Positions 8,603 to 17,320 are shown, numbered from the stretch's first letter. The stretch is 64,000 nucleotides of DNA from Streptomyces sp. NBC_01460 (GCF_036227405.1 NZ_CP109473.1:1178001-1242000), one strand, 5' to 3'. Program-made: numbers and translations. The notes: generated by a model not told the origin, from the sequence alone.

Positions 8603-9628
8603 ATGTGGCCAGGACAGCAGCCGCCCGGGGGCGAGCAGAACCCGCAGGACCAGAACCAGAACCCGTACCAGCAGCCGGGGTACCAACAGCCCAATCCCTA
8701 CCAGCAGCCGGGATACCAGCAGCAGGGCCAGCCGGGTTACCCGCAGCCCAACCCGTACCAGCAGCCCACCGTGCCGCAGTACGCCGTGCCGGGCGGGCCC
8801 GGCGGTCCGCAGGACGACAAGAGGAAGACGACGATCGTGGCCGTCGTCGCGGCCACCGCCGTGGTCGTGGCGGCCGTCGTCACGGGTGTCGTCGTGATGA
8901 ACAAGGACGACAAGGGCGGCTCGACCGTGGCCGACGACAAGTCGTCCGCGTCGCCCACCGCGAAGCCGTCCGGCACCACCTCCTCCCCCGCGGCCAACCC
9001 GCGGGGCGGCGAGGAAGCCGCGCCGACGGTTCCGGGGTGGAAGGTCGTCACCAATCCCAAGTGGGGCACGCAGTTCGACGTGCCCGGCGACTGGGAGGTC
9101 GCCGGAACGGGTGTGTTCTCGGGCTTCGAGGACGTGAAGGACCCCACGGGCCCTCCCGCCGTCGGCTTCTCCGCACCCGCGCACCTCAAGAGCAAGTGGT
9201 GCGTCGACGACGAGGACAAGGACGGCTCCAAGGAGGACACCGGCCTGGCCGGTGTCGGCACGAAGGGCGGTCAGGGCGCCAAGAACACCAACGAGGCGGC
9301 CACGAACGAGGCCGCCAACTGGGTCTGGGCCGCCTATGCGCAGGAGGACCCCAAGGACAAGGTCAAGGTCGGCAAGCCCAAGGCCTACACGACCGAGTCG
9401 GGTCTGTCGGGCAGCGTCGTCACGGCCACCGCCACGGGGCTCGCCAACAAGGGCAAGTGCGACACCGACGGCAAGTCCATCGCGTTCACCTTCAAGAACG
9501 CCAAGGACGAGTACGCGTCCTGGATCCTCTACGCCAACGCCGGCGTCGACGACGAACTCCCGGACGCCACCATCCAGAAGATCCTCAGCACGGTACGCCT
9601 GGCGGAGGGCACGGAGACCGCTTCCTGA
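8603..9628 (+). CDS. Single-pass membrane protein with Pro/Gln/Tyr-rich cytoplasmic tail
   Basis: A 341-residue protein of unknown function, common in architecture among actinomycetes. Residues 1-72 are low complexity, with repeats of the form NPYQQPGYQQ. A basic stop-transfer signal (DDKRK) then precedes one transmembrane helix (about 75-97). A Ser/Thr/Pro-rich linker follows, and then an extracytoplasmic domain from about residue 140 that I do not recognise (GWKVVTNPKWGTQFDVPGDW). The ATG has no ribosome binding site; a TATGGT sits 9 bases upstream, so the transcript may be leaderless. The gene stands alone. Confidence 0.75.
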   Translation: MWPGQQPPGGEQNPQDQNQNPYQQPGYQQPNPYQQPGYQQQGQPGYPQPNPYQQPTVPQYAVPGGPGGPQDDKRKTTIVAVVAATAVVVAAVVTGVVVMNKDDKGGSTVADDKSSASPTAKPSGTTSSPAANPRGGEEAAPTVPGWKVVTNPKWGTQFDVPGDWEVAGTGVFSGFEDVKDPTGPPAVGFSAPAHLKSKWCVDDEDKDGSKEDTGLAGVGTKGGQGAKNTNEAATNEAANWVWAAYAQEDPKDKVKVGKPKAYTTESGLSGSVVTATATGLANKGKCDTDGKSIAFTFKNAKDEYASWILYANAGVDDELPDATIQKILSTVRLAEGTETAS

Positions 9629-9694
9629 GCCCGCGCCGTACGCGGCCGGACCGCCCATTTGGCGGGAGGGGGTCGCGGCGGGGATAGTCCCTTG

Positions 9695-11005
9695 GTGACC
9701 TCCGCCTCCACATCCTCCTCCCCCGGCCACCGCTCCCTTCCGGCGGGCCGTAATTTCGGTCTGCTGACCGCCGCCGCGATCATCACCAGCCTGGGCACCA
9801 ACGGTGCCCTGATCGCGGCGGCGTTCGCGGTCCTGGAGTCGGGGGGCGACGGCGGCGACGTCGGTCTCGTCGCCGCCGCGCGAACCGCCCCGCTCGTGCT
9901 CTTCCTGCTGATCGGCGGCGCGGTCGCGGACCGGCTGCCGCGTCACCGGGTGATGGTGGCCGCGAACACGCTCAACTGCCTCTCCCAGGCCGCGTTCGCC
10001 TGGCTGGTCCTGACCGGCGAGGCCCGGCTGTGGCACATGATGCTGCTCACGGGGCTCTGCGGCATCGGCCAGGCCTTCTTCGGCCCGGCCTCCGAAGGCA
10101 TGCTGATGTCCAGCGTCAGCGGGGAGCAGGCTGCCCGCGCCTTCGCCTTCTTCCGCATGTCCATGCACGGCGCCGCCATCGGCGGCGCGGCGCTCGGCGG
10201 CGCCATGATCGCCGCCATGGACCCGGGCTGGGTGCTGGCGGTCGACGCGGCGGCCTTCGCCGTCGCGGGCGCGCTCCGGGCCTTCCTCGACGTGGGCCAC
10301 ATCCCTGCGCGCCTTCCGGGCGGCGGGCTGCTCGCCGATCTCCGGGACGGCTGGCGCGAGGTCGTCGGGCGCCCCTGGCTCTGGGCCGTCGTGCTGCAGT
10401 TCTCCGTGGTGGTCGCCGTCGTCGGCGCCGCCGAGGCGGTGTACGGGCCGCTGGTGGCGCGGGACGAGCTCGGAGGTGCCCGCCCCTGGGGCTTCGCCCT
10501 GGCGGCGTTCGGGGTCGGCACCCTGGGCGGGGCCCTGCTGATGATGCGGTGGAAGCCGCGGCGACTGCTGTTGGCGGGGACGCTCTGCGTGTTCCCGCTG
10601 GCCCTGCCGTCGGCGGGACTGGCGATCCCGCTGCCGGTGGCCGGTCTCTGCGCGGTGATGTTCGTGACGGGGATCGCCATCGAGGTGTTCGGCGTCTCCT
10701 GGATGACGGCCCTGCATCAGGAGATCCCCGAGGAGAAGCTGTCGCGGGTGTCGGCGTACGACTGGTTCGGATCCGTCGCGATGGTGCCGCTGGCCACGGC
10801 GGCGGCCGGTCCTGTCGAGTCGCTCGTCGGCCGCAGCGAGGCCCTGTGGGGCTGTGCGGCCCTGATCGTCCTGGTGACGGCGGGCGTGCTGTTCGTCCCC
10901 GACGTACGCAATCTGACGCGCCGCACCGCGGTGAAGAAGATCAGCGTCCCGGAGCCGTCGCGGGAGTCAGCCGATGCTGAAGGCGCCGTCGGGGGGCTCG
11001 GGTGA
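9695..11005 (+). CDS. MFS transporter
   Basis: A 436-residue major-facilitator-superfamily permease with about twelve hydrophobic segments. The pattern LLIGGAVADRLPRHRVMVAAN, with the acidic-G-basic loop between helices 2 and 3, is the usual MFS signature. GIGQAFFGPASEGMLMSSV resembles the EntS/macrolide-exporter subgroup. The GTG at 9695 follows a weak purine stretch. Its end overlaps the convergent spermidine-synthase-like gene by 39 bases. The substrate is unknown; drug or siderophore export is typical of this subgroup. Confidence 0.87.
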   Translation: MTSASTSSSPGHRSLPAGRNFGLLTAAAIITSLGTNGALIAAAFAVLESGGDGGDVGLVAAARTAPLVLFLLIGGAVADRLPRHRVMVAANTLNCLSQAAFAWLVLTGEARLWHMMLLTGLCGIGQAFFGPASEGMLMSSVSGEQAARAFAFFRMSMHGAAIGGAALGGAMIAAMDPGWVLAVDAAAFAVAGALRAFLDVGHIPARLPGGGLLADLRDGWREVVGRPWLWAVVLQFSVVVAVVGAAEAVYGPLVARDELGGARPWGFALAAFGVGTLGGALLMMRWKPRRLLLAGTLCVFPLALPSAGLAIPLPVAGLCAVMFVTGIAIEVFGVSWMTALHQEIPEEKLSRVSAYDWFGSVAMVPLATAAAGPVESLVGRSEALWGCAALIVLVTAGVLFVPDVRNLTRRTAVKKISVPEPSRESADAEGAVGGLG

Positions 11006-11812
11006 GGCCACGGCCTCGCTGTCCCGGACAGGCCTCGCACCGCCGATGAGCCGGGCGAGTGCCGGACCGTGCTCGACCCGGGCGGGGAACACGTCGGCGG
11101 CACACAGCCTGGTCAGCGGCGCGATGTCCAGCGGGGCACGGGAGGCGAGCAGCACGGCGTTGCCGAAGCGCCGCCCGCGCAGGACGGCCGGTTCGGCGAT
11201 GAGCGCGACCTCGTCGAACACCTCGGCGAAGTTGGCCAGTTGCGACCGCAGGAAAGTGAAGGGCGCACCGTCGGCCAGGTTGGCCGCGTAGACGCCGTCC
11301 GCCCGCAGGACCCGCCCCGCGGCCCGCGCGTACTCGACGGAGGCCAGGTGCGCGGGCACCCGTGCGCCGCCGAAGACATCGGCGATCAGGAGATCGGCGG
11401 AGTCCTCCGGTGCCTCTTCGAGCCATCCCCGGGCGTCGATGGCGTGCACGGTGATGCCGGCTCCCTCCGGCAGCGGCAGGTGCTCGCCGACGAGCTCGAC
11501 GAGCCCCCGGTCCGCCTCCGCCACGTCCTGCCGTGAGCCGGGGCGGGTCGCCGCGACGTAACGCGGCAGCGTGAGCGCGCCTCCGCCGAGGTGCACCGCG
11601 TCCAGCGGCTCCCCCGGGGCGCCCGCCCGGTCCACCACGTGGCCGAGGCGCCGTACGTACTCGAATTCGAGGTGGCCGGGCTCGTCGAGGTCGACGTACG
11701 ACTGCGGGGCGCCGTCGACCGTGAGCAGCCAGGCCCGGTCCCGGTCCACGTCGGGCAGCAGCCTGGCGGTGCCGCGGTCGGTGTCGCGGATGACGGGTAT
11801 CGGCTCGTTCAC
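10967..11812 (-). CDS. Spermidine synthase-like protein
   Basis: A 281-residue SAM-dependent methyltransferase-fold protein of the spermidine synthase-like group. The nucleotide-binding strand VHLGGGALTLPRYVAA and the acidic loop EADRGLVELV (about residues 70-115) are seen, followed by LIADVFGGARVP in the place of the catalytic aspartate region. Many actinobacterial members are not proven polyamine synthases. The GTG at 11812 abuts a GGGGGA. The 3' end overlaps the convergent MFS gene by 39 bases. Confidence 0.8.
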   Translation of the reverse strand: MNEPIPVIRDTDRGTARLLPDVDRDRAWLLTVDGAPQSYVDLDEPGHLEFEYVRRLGHVVDRAGAPGEPLDAVHLGGGALTLPRYVAATRPGSRQDVAEADRGLVELVGEHLPLPEGAGITVHAIDARGWLEEAPEDSADLLIADVFGGARVPAHLASVEYARAAGRVLRADGVYAANLADGAPFTFLRSQLANFAEVFDEVALIAEPAVLRGRRFGNAVLLASRAPLDIAPLTRLCAADVFPARVEHGPALARLIGGARPVRDSEAVASPEPPDGAFSIG

Positions 11813-11852
11813 TCCCCCATTGTGACGGGCGTCCGGCCCTCCTCCCGCCCGG

Positions 11853-12704
11853 TCAGCCGTTCCACACCGCGGCGACGGCTTCGGTGTGCGCGGCGGACTG
11901 CGCGAGTCCCGCCCTGGCCGCCGCGGCCCGGCGTGCCGGGTCCAAAGAGTTGCGGCCGATGGCCTTCCTGGTGGCCGCGTCCGGGGTGATGACCTCGACG
12001 CGGGCGCCCGCCGCCTCCAGCTCGGCGGCCTGCGCACGGGGCGAGGCGATGACCTTGTTGCCACTGGCGGTGGGTGCGATCACGACGACGCGTCCGTATC
12101 CGGAGGCGAGGTGGGCGTTGGCCGGGGAATGCACACCTCCGTCGATCCAGCTGCCGCCGCCAGCGCTGACGACGGGCCAGACCGCGGGAACCGCGCAGCT
12201 GGCGGTGACCGCGTCTGCGAGCGGGACCGTCCCCGTCCTGTCGAAGGTGTGCAGCGCGCCGGTGGACGCGTCCACGGCCGTGACCAGCAGGTGCCGTTCG
12301 GGCCATTCGGACGACGGAAGCCAGCTCGCGATCATTTCCCGGCGTTCCTCCGCCGTCGCGGCGGGCCGGCTCTCACGGGCCAGGGCCCCCAGTCTCCTGC
12401 CGTACTCGTCGGGCGTACGGGAGGAGAGCACCGCTCTGGCGTAGCGGAGGATGGTGACGGGGCCGAGTCGGCCCGCCGTCCCCTTCTCGCTCTCCGGGGT
12501 GGCGAGCTGTCGCTCGTAGAGGTCACTGATGCCTGCTGGTCCGAAGGCGAGCCGCGCCCCGACGAGGGCACCCGCGGAGCTCCCGACGATCAGATCCGCG
12601 GTGGAGAGGTCGACGCCCGCCTTGGCGAGTCCGTGCAGGATGCCGCTTTCCCATGCGGTGCCGGTGATGCCTCCGGCACCCAGTACGAGAGCTGTGTCTG
12701 CCAT
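11853..12704 (-). CDS. Patatin-like phospholipase
   Basis: A 283-residue protein of the patatin family of lipid acyl hydrolases. It has the oxyanion motif LVLGAGGITGTAW at the N-terminus, the nucleophile elbow GSSAG (about residues 41-45) and the catalytic DG dyad partner in WIDGGVHSPANAHLA. The order and spacing are those of bacterial RssA-like patatins. The ATG at 12704 is preferred because the conserved core begins directly after it; a GTG lies two codons upstream. Tuf3 is the upstream neighbour on the same strand, but a strong hairpin separates the two. Confidence 0.9.
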   Translation of the reverse strand: MADTALVLGAGGITGTAWESGILHGLAKAGVDLSTADLIVGSSAGALVGARLAFGPAGISDLYERQLATPESEKGTAGRLGPVTILRYARAVLSSRTPDEYGRRLGALARESRPAATAEERREMIASWLPSSEWPERHLLVTAVDASTGALHTFDRTGTVPLADAVTASCAVPAVWPVVSAGGGSWIDGGVHSPANAHLASGYGRVVVIAPTASGNKVIASPRAQAAELEAAGARVEVITPDAATRKAIGRNSLDPARRAAAARAGLAQSAAHTEAVAAVWNG

Positions 12705-12727
12705 GTGCACCAGTCTGCCCGAGAGGA

Positions 12728-12765
12728 CGCGGCCCGCCTTCCCGGGGTCGGGAGGGCGGGCCGCG
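12728..12765 (-). terminator. Terminator downstream of tuf3
   Basis: A hairpin with a 16-bp stem including one G-U pair (12728-12743 against 12750-12765) and a six-base loop, 9 bases past the tuf3 stop codon. There is no clear U-tract, as is usual in Streptomyces terminators. Confidence 0.7.
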
Positions 12766-12773
12766 CACCGCCG

Positions 12774-13943
12774 TCAGAGCAGGCCGGTGACCGTGCCGGC
12801 GCCGACCGTGCGGCCGCCTTCGCGGATCGCGAAGCCGAGGCCGGACTCCAGCGGCACGTCACGGCCGAGCTCGACGGTCATGGTGACCGTGTCGCCGGGC
12901 CGGGCCACCGCCGCCTCGCCGAGGTCGACGTCCCCGACGACGTCCGCCGTACGGATGTAGAACTGCGGCCGGTACCCGGTGGTGACCGGGGTGCTCCGGC
13001 CCCCTTCCCGAGCCGGGAGGACGTACACCTGCGCGGTGAAACGCCTGCTCGGCGTGACGCTGCCGGGCGCCGCGACCACGTGACCGCGGCGGACACGGTC
13101 GCGCTCGACCCCTCGCAGCAGCAGCGCGACGTTGTCGCCGGCCTCGGCGGACTCCATCGGCTTCCCGAAGGTCTCCAGGCCGGTGACGACCGTCTCGACG
13201 TCCGCGCCGAGCACCGAGACGCGGTCCCCGACGCGCACGGTGCCGCGCTCCACGGCTCCGGTGACGACGGTCCCGCGGCCCGTGATGGTGAGCACGTTCT
13301 CCACGGACAGGAGGAACGGCGCGTCGGTGTAGCGCACCGGCATCGGTACGTACGTGTCGACGGCGTCCAGCAGACCCTCCACGGACGCGGTCCAGCGTGG
13401 GTCGCCCTGCAGCGCGCCGAGCCCCGAGACCCGTACGACGGGGACGGTGTCGCCTCCGTAACCGTGCGCGGTGAGCAGCTCGCGGACCTCCAGCTCGACC
13501 AGGTCGGTCAGCTCGGGGTCACCCGCGTCGGCCTTGTTGAGGGCGACGACGATGTGGTCGACGCCGACCTGACGGGCCAGCAGGACGTGCTCCGCGGTCT
13601 GCGGCATGATGCCGTCGAGCGCGGACACGACGAGGATCGCCCCGTCGAGCTGCGCCGCCCCGGTGACCATGTTCTTGATGTAGTCGGCGTGTCCGGGCAT
13701 GTCGACGTGCGCGTAGTGGCGGGTGTCGGTCTCGTACTCGACGTGCGCGATGTTGATGGTGATGCCGCGCTGCGCCTCCTCGGGGGCCCGGTCGATCCGG
13801 TCGAACGGCACGAAGGTGCCGCTGCCGCGGTCGCTCAGCACCTTGGTGATGGCGGCGGTCAGGGTGGTCTTGCCGTGGTCGACGTGGCCCATGGTGCCGA
13901 TGTTCAGGTGGGGCTTGGTGCGCACGTATGCCGTCTTGGGCAT
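12774..13943 (-). CDS. tuf3: Second, divergent elongation factor Tu (EF-Tu3 type)
   Basis: A complete 389-residue EF-Tu-like GTPase. G19HVDHGKT26 is the P-loop, RGITI (59-63) is switch I, DMPGH (81-85) carries the catalytic histidine, and NKAD (136-139) sets guanine specificity. Domains 2 and 3 follow, with [20 protein letters not shown] and the terminal [15 protein letters not shown]. It differs from housekeeping EF-Tu: Met replaces Cys in [13 protein letters not shown] replaces SALKALEG, and it is about eight residues shorter. These traits fit the Streptomyces tuf3 class, reported to be expressed poorly except under amino-acid starvation. No fusA or other ribosomal genes are adjacent, unlike tuf1. 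A hairpin lies in its leader. Confidence 0.93.
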   Translation of the reverse strand: MPKTAYVRTKPHLNIGTMGHVDHGKTTLTAAITKVLSDRGSGTFVPFDRIDRAPEEAQRGITINIAHVEYETDTRHYAHVDMPGHADYIKNMVTGAAQLDGAILVVSALDGIMPQTAEHVLLARQVGVDHIVVALNKADAGDPELTDLVELEVRELLTAHGYGGDTVPVVRVSGLGALQGDPRWTASVEGLLDAVDTYVPMPVRYTDAPFLLSVENVLTITGRGTVVTGAVERGTVRVGDRVSVLGADVETVVTGLETFGKPMESAEAGDNVALLLRGVERDRVRRGHVVAAPGSVTPSRRFTAQVYVLPAREGGRSTPVTTGYRPQFYIRTADVVGDVDLGEAAVARPGDTVTMTVELGRDVPLESGLGFAIREGGRTVGAGTVTGLL

Positions 13944-13994
13944 GGCTCGTTCCTTGGTGTTCGAAGCTGAGAGAGAAGACCCCAGGGCCCCGCC

Positions 13995-14037
13995 GACCCT
14001 CCCCTTGCGGGGTCCGCCGGACTGTCGGGGGAGGGTC
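13995..14037 (-). promoter_or_regulatory. Inverted repeat in the tuf3 leader
   Basis: A perfect 10-bp stem (13995-14004 against 14028-14037, arm GACCCTCCCC) with a 23-base loop lies 52-94 bases upstream of the tuf3 start. One arm overlaps the stop codon of a possible 48-residue upstream frame. It could be a terminator of that frame, an attenuator for tuf3, or an operator; position does not decide between these. Confidence 0.5.
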
Positions 14038-14182
14038 AGCTTCGGGCGCCGCCGAAGGGCGCCGCGGCAGCGGTGAACGCTGCGTCGGTAGCTGCTGCTG
14101 CGGGTGCGGTCGCAGGGCTCACGGCAGCCTTCGGCGTGTCCGCGACTGCGGACTGCGCTGCGAGGAAGGCGTACCGGAACAT
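14036..14182 (-). CDS. Possible small Ala-rich protein upstream of tuf3
   Basis: An ATG frame of 48 residues beginning [15 protein letters not shown], continuing Ala/Thr/Pro-rich and ending PFGGARS. It points toward tuf3 and ends 92 bases before it; its stop codon lies in one arm of the leader hairpin. The upstream CAGGG is too close to serve as a good ribosome binding site, and codon third positions include more GCA/GCT than neighbouring genes. It could be a leader peptide, a real small protein or chance. Confidence 0.25.
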   Translation of the reverse strand: MFRYAFLAAQSAVADTPKAAVSPATAPAAAATDAAFTAAAAPFGGARS

Positions 14183-14581
14183 GCCCTGATCATGGCGGAG
14201 CGGTGCGGCGGCGTCGAATGGTTTTCGGGCGGCGCCTACCGGCCTGCGGACGGGAGGATTCGGGCGCGGTCGATACGCGGCGGCAAACCCCAGGACCGGC
14301 CGACCGTCGCCGGGGAGCAGTTGGCGACGAGGAGGGCCGGCGAACGATCGATCCGCCCTGCGAGCAGGCCTGTTCGCGGTACTCGGGGGCCACGCCGCTG
14401 CTCACATCCTGTTCCCGTGGCGGCGCGGACGATCGCAGCACGACGGACGGGCACGGGTGTGCGGCCGTGACAACAACTGGCTCTGCGCCGCTCGCCGCAG
14501 GAGCGGCCACGTGACGAGTGACTCGTCGCCCCAACCCGCACATTACGGCGATCACACACCTGTTTCGGTTACGCTCCCCAG
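14183..14581. other. Gene-free stretch upstream of the VTT membrane protein
   Basis: About 400 bases with no frame that looks like a gene: all open frames here are Arg/Ser-rich shadows. It should hold the promoters for tuf3 and for the VTT gene. A short dyad GACGAG-TGA-CTCGTC lies at 14513-14527, about 55 bases before the VTT start. Confidence 0.5.
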
Positions 14582-15304
14582 ATGTTCGACCCCGTCTCCG
14601 CAACACGGCCCTCCGGTGGCCTCGCAGTGCGCTGTACGAGGGCGCTGCTCTCCCCCTGGTCCCGGTTCTCCCTGCTCGTGGTGGTCCTGCTGGCCGCCGC
14701 CGTCACCATGCTGCTGTTCGAACCACAACGGCTCCTCGCCTCCGGCTGGCCGTCCCAACTCACGGGTTCCGGCGCCGCGATGCTGTTCGGGCTCGCCTAC
14801 GGTGTGTGCACCGTGGCCTTCGTGCCGCGCCCGCTGCTCAATCTGGCGGCCGGTGCGCTGTTCGGCGCCCAGGCCGGTCTCGCGGCGGCGCTGGCCGGCA
14901 CCGTCCTCGGTGCGGGTGTCTCCTTCCTGCTCGGCAGGGTGCTGGGGCAGGACGCGCTCCGGACGCTGTTGCGCGGCAAGTACCTGAAAGCGGCGGACGG
15001 ACTGCTGAGCCGGCACGGTTTCAGGTCCATGCTCGCGCTGCGGCTCTTCCCCGGGGTGCCGTTCGCCGCGGCCAACTACTGCGCGGCGACCTCCCGCATG
15101 GGCTACCCGCCGTTCCTCCTGGCCACCGGGCTCGGCTCGATCCCGAACACGGCCGCGTACGTCATCGCGGGGAGCTCGGCCTCCTCGCCGACCTCGCCGG
15201 TGTTCCTGGCGGCGATGGGCTTCATCGTGCTGTCCGGCGCGGGAGCGGCCCTGGTGGCCTGGCGCAGGCGGCACCGGCTGGGCGGGGCGGGCGGCGCGGC
15301 GTAG
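14582..15304 (+). CDS. TVP38/TMEM64-family (VTT domain) membrane protein
   Basis: A 240-residue integral membrane protein. After a first transmembrane helix (about 25-45) come the VTT-domain signatures FVPRPLLNLAAGALFGAQAG, LGAGVSFLLGRVLGQDALR and LRLFPGVPFAAANYCAATSR (about residues 155-175). VTT proteins are distantly related to DedA; members of both groups have been linked to lipid scrambling or undecaprenyl-phosphate recycling. It directly precedes uppP on the same strand with a 171-base gap. The C-terminus is a short basic, Gly-rich tail. Confidence 0.85.
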   Translation: MFDPVSATRPSGGLAVRCTRALLSPWSRFSLLVVVLLAAAVTMLLFEPQRLLASGWPSQLTGSGAAMLFGLAYGVCTVAFVPRPLLNLAAGALFGAQAGLAAALAGTVLGAGVSFLLGRVLGQDALRTLLRGKYLKAADGLLSRHGFRSMLALRLFPGVPFAAANYCAATSRMGYPPFLLATGLGSIPNTAAYVIAGSSASSPTSPVFLAAMGFIVLSGAGAALVAWRRRHRLGGAGGAA

Positions 15305-15475
15305 CCAGGGGCAGGCGGCACCCCGTTCACCTGCAGGCGATACGCTGCGCGCAACCGACAGAGGATGTCCGGGGCCGTGGCGTCCCGTCTCCCTTTCTGA
15401 CCGCATCCGCACGCTGCCGACGGCCTTCGCGTCCGTCGGCCGTTGCATGAGTACCTCCGGGATGGCCTAAGCCCC

Positions 15476-16348
15476 ATGAGCTGGTTCGAATCATTCGTCC
15501 TGGGCCTCGTTCAGGGACTGACCGAGTTCCTGCCGATCTCCTCCAGCGCGCATCTGCGGCTGACCGCGGCGTTCGCGGGCTGGCACGACCCGGGCGCCGC
15601 GTTCACCGCGATCACGCAGATCGGCACGGAGGCCGCGGTCCTCATCTACTTCCGCAAGGACATCGCCCGGATCATCTCGGCCTGGTTCCGGTCGCTGACC
15701 AATTCCTCGATGCGCGGCGACCACGACGCCCAGATGGGGTGGCTGGTCATCATCGGCTCGATTCCCATCGGCGTCCTCGGTGTGACCTTCAAGGACCAGA
15801 TCGAGGGTCCTTTCCGCGACCTCCGTCTGATCGCGACGACGCTGATCGTCATGGGCATCGTCCTCGGCGTCGCGGACCGGCTCGCCGCCCGCGACGAGAC
15901 CGGCGGCAAGCACCGGGCGATCAAGGAGCGCAAGTCACTCAAGGAACTGGGTGTCAGGGACGGTCTGATCTTCGGGTTCTGCCAGGCGATGGCCCTGATC
16001 CCGGGTGTCTCCCGCTCGGGTGCCACGATCAGCGGTGGTCTGCTCATGGGGTACACCCGCGAGGCGGCGGCCCGCTACTCCTTCCTCCTGGCGATCCCTG
16101 CGGTGCTGGCATCGGGAGCGTTCGAGCTGAAGGACGCGGGCGAGGGACACGTCTCCTGGGGCCCGACGATCTTCGCCACGGTCATCGCGTTCGGGGTCGG
16201 GTACGCGGTCATCGCGTGGTTCATGAAGTTCATCACCACGAAGAGCTTCATGCCGTTCGTGATCTACCGCGTGATCCTGGGCATCGTGCTGTTCATCCTG
16301 GTCGGCGCCGGTGTGCTGAGCCCCCACGCGGGCGAGTCCGCGGGCTGA
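15476..16348 (+). CDS. uppP: Undecaprenyl-diphosphatase
   Basis: Integral membrane phosphatase (BacA/UppP), 290 residues, which removes a phosphate from undecaprenyl diphosphate so that the lipid carrier can be reused in peptidoglycan synthesis; overproduction gives bacitracin resistance in other bacteria. The two catalytic regions are present: [17 protein letters not shown] (residues about 8-24) and [16 protein letters not shown] (about 172-187). About eight hydrophobic helices are seen. The ATG at 15476 matches the family N-terminus [15 protein letters not shown] strong hairpin follows the gene. Confidence 0.96.
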   Translation: MSWFESFVLGLVQGLTEFLPISSSAHLRLTAAFAGWHDPGAAFTAITQIGTEAAVLIYFRKDIARIISAWFRSLTNSSMRGDHDAQMGWLVIIGSIPIGVLGVTFKDQIEGPFRDLRLIATTLIVMGIVLGVADRLAARDETGGKHRAIKERKSLKELGVRDGLIFGFCQAMALIPGVSRSGATISGGLLMGYTREAAARYSFLLAIPAVLASGAFELKDAGEGHVSWGPTIFATVIAFGVGYAVIAWFMKFITTKSFMPFVIYRVILGIVLFILVGAGVLSPHAGESAG

Positions 16349-16365
16349 GAAGGACCCTGCCTCGC

Positions 16366-16398
16366 CTGACTCCCGGACCGTCCTGGTCCGGGAGTCAG
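16366..16398 (+). terminator. Terminator after uppP
   Basis: A perfect 14-bp stem (16366-16379 against 16385-16398) with a five-base loop (GTCCT), 17 bases past the uppP stop codon. It is the clearest intrinsic terminator in this part of the window. Confidence 0.85.
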
Positions 16399-16442
16399 TC
16401 ATTTCGCCGATGACGTGCGGGCGTGGGCGCGGGAGGTTGGGC

Positions 16443-16484
16443 GTGGTCCACGGCCGTCGGTCTCACACGACGGCCGTGGACCAC
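16443..16484 (+). promoter_or_regulatory. Long perfect hairpin upstream of the SGNH hydrolase
   Basis: A perfect 17-bp inverted repeat (16443-16459 against 16468-16484) with an eight-base loop, ending 48 bases before the hydrolase start codon. It follows the uppP terminator by only 44 bases. It could be a second terminator, an operator or a structured 5' leader for the hydrolase. Confidence 0.6.
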
Positions 16485-16532
16485 CGCTCGTCACTCCCGC
16501 GCTCCCTTCGCTCCCACCTCACGGAGAACCCC

Positions 16533-17318
16533 ATGTCCCTGCCCCGCACGGCCTGTGCCGCAGTACTGGCCCTCGCCCTCGCCTCGGTCGCCGTCCCCGC
16601 CTCCGCCGCTCCGGCCGCGGCGGTGTCCGAGGTGAACTACGTGGCCCTCGGTGACTCGTACGCCTCCGGCACCGGCGCCGGCAGCTACTCCGACGTCGCG
16701 TGCACGCGGAGCCGCAACGCCTATCCCGCGCTCTGGGCCGATGCCAACGACCCGGCCTCGTTCGCCTTCGCCGCGTGCGGCGGTGCGAAGATCCCCGACG
16801 TGCTGAGCAGCCAGGTGGGGGAACTGGGCGAGGAGACCACCCTGGTGAGCCTGAGCATCGGGGGCAACGACTCCGGGTTCGCCTCGACCATGCTCAGCTG
16901 TCAGTACTCCACCCAGTCGGCCTGCGAGCGGGCCCTGAAGACGGCCGGGGAGTACGTGGTGAACGAGCTGCCGGGTGAGCTGGACGGCCTCTACGCGACC
17001 GTCCGCGCCCGCGCGCCCCGTGCCGAGGTCGTGATCATCGGCTACCCGCACCTCTACAAGGAGGGCGGCCTCTGCCTCGGCGGGCTCAGCTCCGCCAAGC
17101 GCTCGGCGATCAACGACGGCTCGGACCTGCTCAACGAGACCATCGCGGACCGTGCCCGGGCGGCCGGATTCGCCTTCGCGGACGGCCGGCCGGCCTTCGC
17201 CGGGCACGAGATCTGCACCGGTGACGCCTGGATCAGCAGCACGAACGTCCATCCGACGGCCGAGGGGCACGCGTCCGCGTACCTCCCGGCCTTCGCCTCC
17301 GCCGTCTCCGGGAGCTGA
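16533..17318 (+). CDS. Secreted SGNH/GDSL hydrolase
   Basis: A 261-residue secreted esterase/lipase. A Sec signal peptide (about residues 1-28, cleavage near ASA-AP) is followed by block I GDSYASGTGAG with the nucleophilic serine, the oxyanion block SIGGNDSGF, and the C-terminal block ISSTNVHPTAEGH with the catalytic histidine. This is the arrangement of Streptomyces extracellular lipases such as the S. coelicolor and S. rimosus enzymes, with six cysteines that fit the three disulfides of that group. ATG at 16533 with ACGGAGAA upstream. It ends 2 bases before the convergent nitrate reductase gene. Confidence 0.92.
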   Translation: MSLPRTACAAVLALALASVAVPASAAPAAAVSEVNYVALGDSYASGTGAGSYSDVACTRSRNAYPALWADANDPASFAFAACGGAKIPDVLSSQVGELGEETTLVSLSIGGNDSGFASTMLSCQYSTQSACERALKTAGEYVVNELPGELDGLYATVRARAPRAEVVIIGYPHLYKEGGLCLGGLSSAKRSAINDGSDLLNETIADRARAAGFAFADGRPAFAGHEICTGDAWISSTNVHPTAEGHASAYLPAFASAVSGS

Positions 17319-17320
17319 GC

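Noticed and set aside
8594..10717. A 707-residue minus-strand frame
   Set aside because: It is antisense to the membrane protein and MFS genes and has shadow composition.
11886..13970. A 694-residue plus-strand frame
   Set aside because: It lies antisense across patatin and tuf3, both of which are clear genes; no domain is visible.
14190..14606. Minus-strand frames of 107-138 residues upstream of the VTT gene
   Set aside because: Arg/Ser-rich, no ribosome binding site and no protein-like pattern; I list the stretch as gene-free.
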